A stretch of 64,000 nucleotides of DNA from UBA4615 sp044368415. Lineage in GTDB: Bacteria; Pseudomonadota; Gammaproteobacteria; Burkholderiales; Burkholderiaceae_E. Of this stretch, positions 46,453 through 55,294 are shown piece by piece. The translations under genes and the position numbers were made by a program. The notes beneath the pieces were generated by a model. It did no database searches. It was not told where the DNA came from and worked only from the letters and a program-made list of their open reading frames with translations. The stretch covers positions 1 to 64,000 of the forward strand of contig JBIPLJ010000009.1 of the NCBI GenBank assembly GCA_044368415.1. Reading direction: 5' to 3'. Positions within the stretch are counted from its first letter, which is position 1. The number at the start of each line of letters is the position of its first letter.

Positions 46453-47640
46453 ATGGACTTCGAGGCGATCCGAGTCGACGGATTCCCGATCGACGCCGAG
46501 CTCATCGACGCCGGCAACGTCGGGCCCGATCTCGCGGCGGCGATGCATGTGTACCTCGCCACGCCGCGCGCACTGGTCTGGCGCAACCCTTCGCCCGACT
46601 GGAAGCTGTTCGTGGTGCTGCTGCCGCTGGCCTCGCGGTTGTCGCTGATGGCCAATCCGATCTTCTCGCAGCTCGTACGCGACTGGGGCCACACCATCCG
46701 GTTCATCGGCGTCGACCGTGACCAGTGTGTGCACGACTTCCGCAGCCTGCTGACCGACACGACGCTGCGCCGCCTCGTCGATGCGCTCGCCCGCTGGCTG
46801 CACGAGGCCGGTCCGCGCGAGAGCGATGGCCTGCCCGCGCGCGCCGCCGAGGCCGCGACGCTCGACGTGCTGTTCGCCGCACTCGGCGACGCGATGCTCA
46901 CCATCCTCGAGGCTCGCCGCGAGGACTGGGGCCGGCACCTGGCGCGCGAGCACCGCCTGGAGCCCGGCGAGCCGGGCTCGCTGTTCGACCGCGCCTCGCG
47001 CTACCCCGACTTCCTCGCGCAGCTGCGCCATGCGCTGCGCCACGAGCTGCTCGACGTCACCACCTACGGCCGCGCGCTGCGCTCGATCGACCTGCGCGAG
47101 GCCGCGGCCGAGCAGCGCGCCGCCGCGATGATCGAGGGCACGCTCGAGCCAGTGACCCTCGTCAAGCTCGGGCGCACGCGCGCCGGCCGCCACCTCGGCT
47201 GCTACAACTGGCTGCTGACCCACCCGCGTCACGCCGCGCAGCGCGCCTACGTGCTCGGCAAGCTGCCGCTCTTCGCGCAGTGCTTCGCTGACACGCTGAT
47301 CGCCGCCCCGCAGCGGCGCCGCACCGGGCTGGTCGCCGCGGCCGAGCACGATGCACGCTCCGCGCTGCTGCCGGACGTCGCGCGGGAGGCGCTGCGCCAG
47401 GCAATCGACTCCGGGCAGGACCGCTGGGTGATCGAGGCGCTGGCCGCGCACTTCGGCGTGCAGCACAACGTGCTGCGCGCGCTGTGGCGCCACTGCCCGT
47501 CGGCGCTGCAGGCCCCGCCCACCTGGCACTTGAAGCAGATCCTGCTGCGCCTGAACGAGCTGCCCGAGCGGGTCTGGCCGCGCGACGACACCGGCTGGCT
47601 GCAGCTTGCGAGCCACTCGGTGCCGGCAGCCGCGGGCTGA
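46453..47640 (+). CDS. Conserved-looking protein of unknown function, 395 residues
   Basis: Soluble, mostly helical, acidic and Arg/Leu-rich, without signal peptide or membrane helix. Notable stretches: DWKLFVVLLPLASRLSLMANPIF, DWGHTIRFIGVDRDQCVHDFRSLL and a C-terminal AAHFGVQHNVLRALWRHCPSALQ, the last of which could be a helix-turn-helix. I do not recognise any family. Codon use is like its neighbours, so it is likely a real gene. It stands alone between the small membrane protein and an EamA transporter. Confidence 0.75.
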   Translation: MDFEAIRVDGFPIDAELIDAGNVGPDLAAAMHVYLATPRALVWRNPSPDWKLFVVLLPLASRLSLMANPIFSQLVRDWGHTIRFIGVDRDQCVHDFRSLLTDTTLRRLVDALARWLHEAGPRESDGLPARAAEAATLDVLFAALGDAMLTILEARREDWGRHLAREHRLEPGEPGSLFDRASRYPDFLAQLRHALRHELLDVTTYGRALRSIDLREAAAEQRAAAMIEGTLEPVTLVKLGRTRAGRHLGCYNWLLTHPRHAAQRAYVLGKLPLFAQCFADTLIAAPQRRRTGLVAAAEHDARSALLPDVAREALRQAIDSGQDRWVIEALAAHFGVQHNVLRALWRHCPSALQAPPTWHLKQILLRLNELPERVWPRDDTGWLQLASHSVPAAAG

Positions 47641-47701
47641 GGGCGAACCCGGCCGCAGCGCCGGGCGTCGGGCGGCATCCGGCCTAGGCCCGCGGTGCGG
47701 C

Positions 47702-48634
47702 TCAGGCGCCCCGTGGAGCCGGCCTGGGTGCCAGGCTCGTCCACACGATCGCCCCGACCACCAGCACGCCTCCGACGACCTGCACCCATCCGATCCGCTG
47801 CCCGAGCATCAGCCACGCCAGCGCCATCGAGGCGATCGGCTCGAGGTTCATCGCCGGCGCCGCGTTCACCGCGCCCAGCCGCGGCAGCACGACGAAGAGC
47901 GAGGTGAACGCGGTGCCGTAGAGCACTGTCAGCAGCGCCAGGCCCGTCCAGCCCGGCGTGTCCACGGGCCAGGCGAAGCCGTCGATCGCGAGGCCGCCGG
48001 CCAGGGTCACCGCCAACACCACGCCCATCGACCACAGCGTGCGCACACGACCGTCGACCGCGCCCATCCAGCGGGTGGTGAGCAGCAGCACGGTGCCGAA
48101 GGCGAGCGAGGCCGCCAGCCCGAAGCCCACGCCCGCGGCAAACCGCACCGGATCCTCGAGCGTACGCCCGCCCGACATCAACACACCCGGCACGTCGAGG
48201 GCAAGCACCAGCCCCGATAGGATCACCGGCATCGCGATCGTGGTGCGCCGCGCCGGCCGCTCGCCGCCGGTTGCCCAGGACAGCAACGCCAGCACGACCG
48301 GAAAGCTGTTGAAGGTGAGGAGCGCCAGCGCCACCGGGATCCGCGCGACCGACGCGTACAGGCACACGCTCTGCACCGACAGCACGAGGCCGATGAGGAC
48401 CGCGTGGCGCCGGGTCGGCGCGGCGAGCGACCACGGGGTGGCCGTCGCGCGCAGCAGCAAGGCGACCGCAAGCGCGGTGACCGCCGAGCGCACCAGCACC
48501 GCGGTGACGACGCTCGTGCCGTGGTCGAACGCGAGGCGCGCGGCCACATGGTTCGACGCGAACAGCACCGCGATCCCGGCGATCAGCGCCAGGCCGACGC
48601 CGCGCGGGATCGGGCGCGCCGGCACCTCAGGCAC
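47702..48634 (-). CDS. EamA family (DMT) metabolite exporter
   Basis: 310 residues from GTG 48634, ten hydrophobic segments in two EamA halves. Typical stretches are RSAVTALAVALLL in the first half and NLEPIASMALAWLMLGQRIGWVQVVGGVLVVGAI at the end. Substrates of such proteins range from amino acids to purines. Overlaps the SDR gene by 8 bp, so the pair is co-translated. Confidence 0.9.
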   Translation of the reverse strand: MPEVPARPIPRGVGLALIAGIAVLFASNHVAARLAFDHGTSVVTAVLVRSAVTALAVALLLRATATPWSLAAPTRRHAVLIGLVLSVQSVCLYASVARIPVALALLTFNSFPVVLALLSWATGGERPARRTTIAMPVILSGLVLALDVPGVLMSGGRTLEDPVRFAAGVGFGLAASLAFGTVLLLTTRWMGAVDGRVRTLWSMGVVLAVTLAGGLAIDGFAWPVDTPGWTGLALLTVLYGTAFTSLFVVLPRLGAVNAAPAMNLEPIASMALAWLMLGQRIGWVQVVGGVLVVGAIVWTSLAPRPAPRGA

Positions 48635-49406
48635 GCCGCTTCAGGTCCTCGCCCCCGATGTAGAAGCGGTTCCAGGTCGGCGCGATCACGACCTCGGCCA
48701 AACACACATGCGGCGGCGCGGTCACGACATAGCCGATCGCGTCGGCGATGTCGGCGGTGCGCAGCATCCGTGCGACCTCCTCGTCCGAGGGCGGCACCGG
48801 CCGCGACTTGAGGATCGGCGTGGCAACCTCGCCCGGGCAGAAGTGGCAGGCGCGGATGCCGCTCGGGCCCTCCTCGTCGTTGAGGCTCTGCACCAGCGGA
48901 TCGAGCGCGGCCTTGCTCGCGCTGTAGGCCACGCCGGGGAAATCCTTGTACGCCCAACCGGCGAACGAGGAGACGACGACGATCGTGCCGGTGCCGGCCG
49001 CACGCATGCCGGGCAGCACGGCGTGCACCGCGTTCGCGACGCCGGCGAGGTTGATCTGCACGACCTTCGCGAAACCTTCGGGCGCGAGCTTCTTCCAGCT
49101 GCGGTTCGGCACGTTGGTGCCGGCCGCACAGACCAGCACCGACACCGGGCCGTGGCCGGCGACGATCGCCGCATGTGCACTGGCGACCGACGCCGGTTCC
49201 GAGACGTCGGACCGCGCGACCACGATCTTCAACCCCTGTGCGCCGAGCTCGGCCGCGGTCTTCTCGAGTTCCTCGATACGGCGCCCCGAGATGGCGACGG
49301 TCGCGCCCGCGCACGCCAGCCACTGCGCGGTCGCGCGGCCGATGCCCGTGCCGCCTCCGGTCACCCACGCCAGGCGGCCATCCAGTCCCTGCTGCGTTGT
49401 GCTCAC
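48627..49406 (-). CDS. Short-chain dehydrogenase/reductase
   Basis: 259 residues from GTG 49406 (GAGGAG upstream). NAD(P)-binding TGGGTGIG motif (residues 16-23), NAG-equivalent CAAGTN, catalytic Ser in IVVVSSFAGW and YSASKAAL with Tyr and Lys. Classical SDR; substrate unknown. The 8-bp overlap with an exporter gene suggests a product or substrate that is moved across the membrane. Confidence 0.92.
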   Translation of the reverse strand: MSTTQQGLDGRLAWVTGGGTGIGRATAQWLACAGATVAISGRRIEELEKTAAELGAQGLKIVVARSDVSEPASVASAHAAIVAGHGPVSVLVCAAGTNVPNRSWKKLAPEGFAKVVQINLAGVANAVHAVLPGMRAAGTGTIVVVSSFAGWAYKDFPGVAYSASKAALDPLVQSLNDEEGPSGIRACHFCPGEVATPILKSRPVPPSDEEVARMLRTADIADAIGYVVTAPPHVCLAEVVIAPTWNRFYIGGEDLKRRA

Positions 49407-49466
49407 CCTCGTCTCCTCGTCTTGTCATGAGCCGGACGGCGGACGCCCCCCGGCTACACTGCGACT

Positions 49467-50114
49467 GTGCCGAACACCGAACCCTTCCTCGTGCCCGGCA
49501 GCGACGCAACGCTCGAATCGATTCTAGCGGCCGCGTGGTCGTTGCTCGAACGCGCTGCGAACCGGGCGCCCGAGGACTGGCGCTGGCCGGTGCTGGCGAG
49601 CGTCGATTCGAAGGAACCGGAACGCGGCGCGGCCGATGCACGCGTCGTTGTGCTGCGGCGGGCCGAAACACGCACCTGGACGCTCGAGGTCCACAGCGAC
49701 GCGCGCGCCGGCAAGCTCGCGCAGCTGCGTGCCGCGCCGCATGCCTGCCTCGTGTTCCACGACCGCGCGCGCGAGCTGCAGCTGCGCGCCTGGGCCGACG
49801 CCTCGGTGCACGAGGGCGATGCGCTCGCGCGCGGTGCCTGGGAGACGCTACATGCGTCCTCGCGGCGCGCCTACCTTGCGCCGCGCATGCCGGGCGAGCC
49901 GACCGCGGCGCCCGATGCGAACCTGCCCGCGGGCCTCGACACACGCCTGCCCGATGCCGCGGAGTCCGAGCCGGGCTTCGCGTCGTTCGCGGCAATCGTG
50001 CTGCGGGTGCGGACACTCGAGTGGCTGCGGCTCGATCGAACCGGCCACCATCGCGCGCGCTTCGATGCCGACCCCGCGGGCGGTGCGCCGGCCATGTGTT
50101 GGCTTCGGCCCTGA
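49467..50114 (+). CDS. Pyridoxamine 5'-phosphate oxidase-like FMN-binding protein
   Basis: 215 residues. The region WPVLASVDSKEPERGAADARVVVLRRAE and YTLEVHSD-like TLEVHSDARAGKLAQL, with LEWLRLDRTGHHRARFD at the C-terminus, match the Alr4036/PNPOx-like subgroup, not the true PdxH. It may bind FMN or a related cofactor. Divergent from the SDR gene; the histone-like gene follows 115 bp downstream. Confidence 0.82.
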   Translation: MPNTEPFLVPGSDATLESILAAAWSLLERAANRAPEDWRWPVLASVDSKEPERGAADARVVVLRRAETRTWTLEVHSDARAGKLAQLRAAPHACLVFHDRARELQLRAWADASVHEGDALARGAWETLHASSRRAYLAPRMPGEPTAAPDANLPAGLDTRLPDAAESEPGFASFAAIVLRVRTLEWLRLDRTGHHRARFDADPAGGAPAMCWLRP

Positions 50115-50229
50115 GCCGCCACGCCGCGCGCAGGCCTGCATGCGGCCCGCGCCGACCCGCCTTGGCGGTGCATGCGCTGCGCGCTCGCGCTATCGTGCGA
50201 GCTCGACCCACTCCACCCGAGAGCCCACC

Positions 50230-50853
50230 ATGGCCAACCCCACCCTGAAGCAGACGCTCGAGCATGTGGACGCCTGGATCCGCTCGGGCGCCGCCGCGCG
50301 CGACGTCGAGCGGCTGGCGCGCGAGACCGTCCGGCGTGCGGCCGATCGTGTACCGCCCGAGGCGCTGACGCGGCTGGGCGAGATGCTCGAGCGGCTGAGT
50401 CCGATCGCCGAGCGCGCGGCCGCCGCCGCGCAGGCGGGTGCCGAGACCATGCGGCGCGCAGCGCAGACGCGTGGGGGCAGTGGGGCGGCCGCCGCCGCAT
50501 CAGCCTCGGGCGGGTCCGCCGCAGCACGCGCGCGCCGCGCAGCAGTGATGTCGGACAGCAAGGCCGCGGACGCCGAGCCGGCCCGCAAGCGCGCGCCGAA
50601 AAAAACCGCGGCGGCGAGCGGCGAGACGCTCGCCAAGCACGCCGCGAGCAAGGCGGGGGCGAAGGCGGGGGCGAAGGCCGCGCCGACGCGGCGCAGCGCC
50701 GGCGGCATGACGTCGGCGGGCGCCGCCGCGACGGGCCGGGCCGCGAAGGCGGCTGCCCCCCCCGGCACCGGCGCCAAGGCCCGTGCAAACAAGGCACCCG
50801 CCGCGAAGGCGCCGGCGCGCAAGGCCGCCGCGAAACGCACCGCCGCGGCCTGA
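50230..50853 (+). CDS. Ala/Lys/Arg-rich histone H1-like protein
   Basis: 207 residues. The N-terminal third is a predicted helical region (KQTLEHVDAWIRSGAAARDVERLARETVRRAAD and GEMLERLSPIAERAAAAA). The rest is low-complexity, rich in Ala, Lys and Arg, with KAGAKAGAKAAPTRR and APAAKAPARKAAAKRTAAA, resembling bacterial H1-like and AlgP tails. Likely binds DNA or RNA nonspecifically. Composition alone supports this; the N-terminal part has no named family that I know. Confidence 0.75.
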   Translation: MANPTLKQTLEHVDAWIRSGAAARDVERLARETVRRAADRVPPEALTRLGEMLERLSPIAERAAAAAQAGAETMRRAAQTRGGSGAAAAASASGGSAAARARRAAVMSDSKAADAEPARKRAPKKTAAASGETLAKHAASKAGAKAGAKAAPTRRSAGGMTSAGAAATGRAAKAAAPPGTGAKARANKAPAAKAPARKAAAKRTAAA

Positions 50854-50922
50854 CCCCGACCCAGGCCGACGCGCGCCGCCAACCGGAGCGCCCGCCGCAG
50901 CGCCGCGCGTCGGACCCGCCGG

Positions 50923-51327
50923 TCAGACCAGCGCGTAGGTCGTCGTCGCGTGCGCAGCGAGCTTGCCGTCGGGGCCGGACAGCTCGACCTCGCCGAACAT
51001 CAGCGTGCGCCCCGGCTTGAGCACCCGCGCCACCACCGACAGGTGGGTGCCCGACACCGGCCGCATGAAACTCTGGGTCAAGCTGACGGTCGTCATCGGC
51101 CTGAAGCCGCCGAGCTGCGAGGACACCGCCAGCACCATCGCGGTGTCGGCCGCAGCCATCATCGCCTGCCCGCACACCGTGCCCCCCACGCGTGCCAGCC
51201 GCGCATCGAACGGCAGGCGCAGCGTGACCTCGCCGGGCACGACGGACGTGACCTGCAGGCCGAGCGCCTGCACCCACGGCGCGAACAGCTCAGCGAGCAT
51301 CCTTTGTGCATCATCGACGGTCGTCAT
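50923..51327 (-). CDS. PaaI-type hotdog thioesterase
   Basis: 134 residues. Single hotdog domain with GGTVCGQAMMAAADTAMVLAVSSQLGGFRPMTTVSLTQSFMRPVSGTHL; the helix carrying the Asp in AAADTAM is the catalytic position in PaaI-like enzymes. Probably hydrolyses acyl-CoA esters. Divergent from the TRAP transporter genes. Confidence 0.87.
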   Translation of the reverse strand: MTTVDDAQRMLAELFAPWVQALGLQVTSVVPGEVTLRLPFDARLARVGGTVCGQAMMAAADTAMVLAVSSQLGGFRPMTTVSLTQSFMRPVSGTHLSVVARVLKPGRTLMFGEVELSGPDGKLAAHATTTYALV

Positions 51328-51563
51328 CGCTCCCTCCTCTTGGTCATCCGGGCAGACGATACACGGCGACGAGGGCGATCATCGTCGTCACCGCGCGCGT
51401 CGCGCGGAAGACGGTGACCACCGGTTTGCCGACCACGATTGCCTCGGCGAGTCGGTGCATCGCGCCGGTCCATGGCGCAGCGCAGCATGGCAGCGGCTGG
51501 TGTGGCGCTGGTAACGAGTGTTACAGTTTCCGTCCGCTTCGCGTCCGCATTCCGTCCCCGTCG

Positions 51564-52169
51564 ATGTCGTCCAGCACCGAACCCGATACCCCGCCCGCGC
51601 GCCGCGCCCCGGTGATGGTCGAGGAGATCATCGCGGTCGCCTGCATGGTCGTGCTGGTGCTGCTGACGCTGATCAACGTGGTGATCCGGTACTTCACCGA
51701 CGCGAGCTTCGCGGCCACCGAGGAGGTCTCGATCTCGCTGATGGTCGTGATGACCGTCGCGGGTGCCTGCGCCGCCGCGGCCCGCGACCGCCACATCCGC
51801 ATCGAGTACTTCTACGAGACCGGCAGCGCTGCCCGCCGCAAGCGCCTGGCGCTGCTGTCGGCGGCGGTGACCGGCGTGTTTTTCATCGTGCTGTCGGCGC
51901 TCTCGGCACGCGTGGTCTGGGATGAGTACCGGTACGAGGAGACCACCATGGCGCTCGGCCTGCCGCGCTGGTGGTTCACCGTGTGGGTGCCGGCGATGTG
52001 CCTGGTGCTCGCACTGCGCGCGGCCGCCGTCGCGCGCAAGGTGCGGCGCGGGCTGATGCTGCCGGGTACGCAGCCCGAGGCCGCGGGTTCTCCTCTAACG
52101 GGCGGCGCACATGCCGCCGACCTCGACCGCTCGCAGGCGCGCCGCGATGCGGCCAGTGACGACCGATGA
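51564..52169 (+). CDS. dctQ: TRAP transporter small permease (DctQ)
   Basis: 201 residues from ATG 51564; the longer frame to 51306 has no support. Four membrane helices with the family's RHIRIEYFYETGS after helix 2 and LPRWWFTVWVPAMCLVLALRA at helix 4. Overlaps dctM by 4 bp. Partner of the large permease in Na+-coupled uptake of an organic acid. Confidence 0.9.
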   Translation: MSSSTEPDTPPARRAPVMVEEIIAVACMVVLVLLTLINVVIRYFTDASFAATEEVSISLMVVMTVAGACAAAARDRHIRIEYFYETGSAARRKRLALLSAAVTGVFFIVLSALSARVVWDEYRYEETTMALGLPRWWFTVWVPAMCLVLALRAAAVARKVRRGLMLPGTQPEAAGSPLTGGAHAADLDRSQARRDAASDDR

Positions 52170-53464
52170 TCGGCCTGATCCTCTTCGTCGCCTTCTTCGG
52201 GCTGATGTTCCTCGGCGTGCCGATCGGCGTGGCGCTCGGCGTCGGCGGCATGGTCGCGATCGTGCTCGAGAACCCGGACACCCTGCTCTGGGGCACGCTC
52301 GCCGCGCCGCAGAACTTCCATGCCGGCATTGCCAAGTACCCGCTGCTCGCGCTGCCGATGTTCGTGCTGGTCGGCTCGATCTTCGACCGCTCGGGCGTGG
52401 CCCGCCGCATGGTGAACTTCGCGATCGCCTGCACCGGCCGCGGCCCGGGCATGTTGCCGGTGGTCGCGATCCTGGTCGCAATGGTGCTCGGCGGCATCTC
52501 GGGCTCAGGCCCGGCGAACGCCGCGGCGGTGGGCGGCGTGATGATCGCCGCGATGGCGCGCGCCGGCTACCCGGCGCCGTTCTCGGCCTCGATCGTCGGC
52601 GCGGCCGCGGCCACCGACGTGCTGATCCCGCCGTCGATCGCGTTCATCGTCTACAGCGTGATCGTGCCGGGCGCCTCGGTGCCGGCCCTCTTCGCCGCCG
52701 GCATGTTCCCCGGCATCCTCGCCGGCCTCGCGCTCATCATCCCTGCGATCTGGCTGTCCCGCCACCACGGCCTGGGCACCGCCGAGCGCGAGCTGCCGCG
52801 CCCGCCGTTCTGGAAGAGCCTGCGCGAAGCGTCCTGGGGCCTGGCCGCGCCGGTGCTGATCCTGGGCGGCATGCGCGCCGGCTGGTTCACCCCGACCGAG
52901 GCCGCGGTGGTCGCGGTGGTCTATGGCCTCTTCGTCGGCATCTTCATCCATCGCTCCATGGGTCTGCGCGAGCTCTGGGACACCTTCCGCGAGGCCACCG
53001 AGATCTCGGCGGTGATCATGCTGGTGCTGGGGCTGGCCGCGATCTTCGCGTACGCCGTCTCCACACTCGGCATGGCCGACCCGCTGGTCGAGGCGATACG
53101 CGGGCTCGGCTGGAGCAGCGCGCTCACGCTCACGCTGCTCGCGGTGCTGCTGTTGATCATCGGCATGTTCCTCGACGGCGTGTCGATCTTCCTGATCTTC
53201 CTGCCCCTGCTGCTGCCGCTCATGCGGCTCTACCAGTGGGACCCGGTGTGGTTCGGCGTGTTGATGACCATGCTCGTCGCGATCGGCCAGTTCACGCCCC
53301 CCATGGCGGTGAACCTGCTGGTGTCGTGCCGCATCGCCGGCGTGCGCATCGAGCAGACCCTCCCGTGGGTGGGCTGGCTGGTGGTCTCGTTCCTGATGGC
53401 CGCCGTGCTGGTGGCCGTGTTCCCCGAGCTCGCGCTGTGGTTGCCGCGCGCGCTCGGCTATTGA
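52166..53464 (+). CDS. dctM: TRAP transporter large permease (DctM)
   Basis: 432 residues, about 12 helices. Signatures: FFGLMFLGVPIGVALGVGGM at the start, GGISGSGPANAAAVGGVMIAAM, DVLIPPSIAFIVYSVI and FTPPMAVNLLVSCRIAGV near the end. Complete. Middle gene of the Q-M-P order, followed by the binding protein after 33 bp. Confidence 0.94.
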   Translation: MIGLILFVAFFGLMFLGVPIGVALGVGGMVAIVLENPDTLLWGTLAAPQNFHAGIAKYPLLALPMFVLVGSIFDRSGVARRMVNFAIACTGRGPGMLPVVAILVAMVLGGISGSGPANAAAVGGVMIAAMARAGYPAPFSASIVGAAAATDVLIPPSIAFIVYSVIVPGASVPALFAAGMFPGILAGLALIIPAIWLSRHHGLGTAERELPRPPFWKSLREASWGLAAPVLILGGMRAGWFTPTEAAVVAVVYGLFVGIFIHRSMGLRELWDTFREATEISAVIMLVLGLAAIFAYAVSTLGMADPLVEAIRGLGWSSALTLTLLAVLLLIIGMFLDGVSIFLIFLPLLLPLMRLYQWDPVWFGVLMTMLVAIGQFTPPMAVNLLVSCRIAGVRIEQTLPWVGWLVVSFLMAAVLVAVFPELALWLPRALGY

Positions 53465-53497
53465 GTCCTGCAGACGATCCCCCAAGGAGACACAGAG

Positions 53498-54526
53498 ATG
53501 AATCGACGCGAGATCCTGAAGACCGGCGCAGCCGGCGGCGCGGTGCTCGGCTTCCCCGCCATCCTCAAGGCGCAGAACACCTATCGGCCCGAGTACAAGA
53601 TGTCGACGGTCGTCGGCACGGCGCTCGCCTGGGGCAAGTGCGGCGAGAACTTCGGCAACTATGTGCGCGAGCGCACCGGCGGCCGGATCAACATCAAGCA
53701 GTACCCGGGCTCGAGCCTGGTGCAGGGCCAGCAGGACCGCGAGTTCGCGGCGATGCGTCAGGGCATCATCGACGTGCTGTGCGGCGCGCCGATCAACTGG
53801 TCGGGCACGGTCCGCGAGTGCGGCGCGTTCGCGCTGCCGTTCCTGATGCCCGACCACAAGGCCTACGACGCGGTGATGCAGTCGGACGCCGTCCAGAAGG
53901 ACTTCTTCGACATCATCCGCAAGTCCGGCGCCGAGCCGCTCGCCATCGGCGAGACCGGCTACCGCCAGCTCTCGAACAGCAAGCGCGCGGTCAAGACGCC
54001 CGATGACCTCAAGGGCCTTAAGGTACGCATCGTCGCGAGCCCGATGTACCAGGAGATCATGGCTGGCATGGGCGCGAACCCGACCGCGATGAGCTGGGCG
54101 GACGCACAGCCCGCGATGGCCTCGGGCGCGGTCGACGGCCAGGAGAACCCGATGGAGCTTTTCATCGGGCTGAAGGTCCACCAGCTCGGCCAGAAGTTCG
54201 TGACTAAGTGGAACTACTCGAACGATGCGTTGCTGATCGCGATCGCCAACCCGATCTGGCAGTCTTGGACGCCGGCCGACCAGAAGATCGTCCGCGAGGC
54301 CGCGCTCGACGCCGCCCGCGAGAACATTCGCCAGGTCCGCGACGTCTACGCGAAGGACGTCGAGCTGGTCCGCGGACTGGGCGTCGATGTGACGGTGCCG
54401 ACCCCCGCCGAGATGGCGCAGTGGCAAATTGCCTGCCGCCGCCCGTACGCACGCTGGAAGGCCCAGATCAACCCTGGGCTGATCGGCAAGTTCGAGGACG
54501 CCGTCGCCCGCAGCCGCAAGGCCTGA
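53498..54526 (+). CDS. dctP: TRAP transporter periplasmic solute-binding protein (DctP)
   Basis: 342 residues with a Tat-like signal (NRREILKTGAAGGAVLG, cleavage near AQN). AAGGAG precedes the ATG. The DctP-fold stretches GENFGNYVRERTGGRINIKQYPGSSL, the substrate-carboxylate Arg region LKGLKVRIVASPMYQE, and NPMELFIGLKVHQLG are visible. The binding Arg (in KVRIV) implies a carboxylate substrate; identity unknown. The MarR gene starts 8 bp later. Confidence 0.93.
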   Translation: MNRREILKTGAAGGAVLGFPAILKAQNTYRPEYKMSTVVGTALAWGKCGENFGNYVRERTGGRINIKQYPGSSLVQGQQDREFAAMRQGIIDVLCGAPINWSGTVRECGAFALPFLMPDHKAYDAVMQSDAVQKDFFDIIRKSGAEPLAIGETGYRQLSNSKRAVKTPDDLKGLKVRIVASPMYQEIMAGMGANPTAMSWADAQPAMASGAVDGQENPMELFIGLKVHQLGQKFVTKWNYSNDALLIAIANPIWQSWTPADQKIVREAALDAARENIRQVRDVYAKDVELVRGLGVDVTVPTPAEMAQWQIACRRPYARWKAQINPGLIGKFEDAVARSRKA

Positions 54527-54534
54527 GGGACGAC

Positions 54535-55032
54535 GTGACCCGCGCACGCACCCCGGCAGCAGCAGGCGGCGACGCGCCGCAGCACGAGCGCACGCTGCTC
54601 TTCGCGATGGTCCGGCTGGTCAACCTGACCGCCCGGCCCTTCCAGGAAGGCATTGGGCGCAGCCACCGGCTCGGCCTGTCCGAATGGCGGGTGCTCGCGG
54701 TGCTGCAGGCCCATCCCGGGTCGGCGGCCACCGCAATCGCGCAGCGCACCGGGCTCGACAAAATGAGCGTGTCGCGCGCGCTCGCCTCGCTCGAATCAGC
54801 CGGGCGCATCATGCGCTGGCCCGACCCCGACGACGGGCGTCGGGCGCTCGCTTCGCTGACCCCCGCGGGGCGTCAGCTCTACCGCGCGCTGCGCCGCGAG
54901 GTGCAGGCGCGCGAGGCGGCGGTCACCGGGACGCTGAGCTCGGCCGAGCGCCGGCAGCTGACCGCGCTGCTCGCGCGGATGACGGCCTCGGTGCTGGCCG
55001 CGGACGGCCTCGAGGACGTCGACGCGGACTGA
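54535..55032 (+). CDS. MarR family transcriptional regulator
   Basis: 165 residues from GTG 54535. Winged HTH with LGLSEWRVLAVLQAHPGSAATAIAQRTGLDKMSVSRALASLESAGRIMRWPDPDDGRRALASLTPAG, the full MarR signature. Only 8 bp after dctP, so it is part of the TRAP operon and likely senses its substrate. Confidence 0.92.
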   Translation: MTRARTPAAAGGDAPQHERTLLFAMVRLVNLTARPFQEGIGRSHRLGLSEWRVLAVLQAHPGSAATAIAQRTGLDKMSVSRALASLESAGRIMRWPDPDDGRRALASLTPAGRQLYRALRREVQAREAAVTGTLSSAERRQLTALLARMTASVLAADGLEDVDAD

Positions 55033-55047
55033 GCGTCGCGGCCCGCG

Positions 55048-55088
55048 GCCGTTCAATCGCAGCCGTTCAGTCGAAGCCGTTCAGTCCA
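55048..55088. repeat. Three 14-bp direct repeats after marR
   Basis: Units start at 55048, 55062 and 55076 with core GCCGTTCAGTCG; the last lacks one base. Located 16 bp after the marR stop. Could be operator half-sites or slippage; no clear hairpin. Confidence 0.65.
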
Positions 55089-55294
55089 GCCGGTGCGCGT
55101 CGCCTGTGCCGGTGTAGTCGCGCTCGCCGGCGCGCCGGACGACCTTGTAGGCGACGCCTGCCTTGCCGGCGACGCGGCCCCGATTCCGCTGTGCGCCGCG
55201 TGCGCTGGCGATGCCGCGACGAACGTGCAGCCGCGCCCGCGGCGGCCTACACTGACCGGATGACCTGCACCGCGGCGACACGCCCCGTCCGCCG

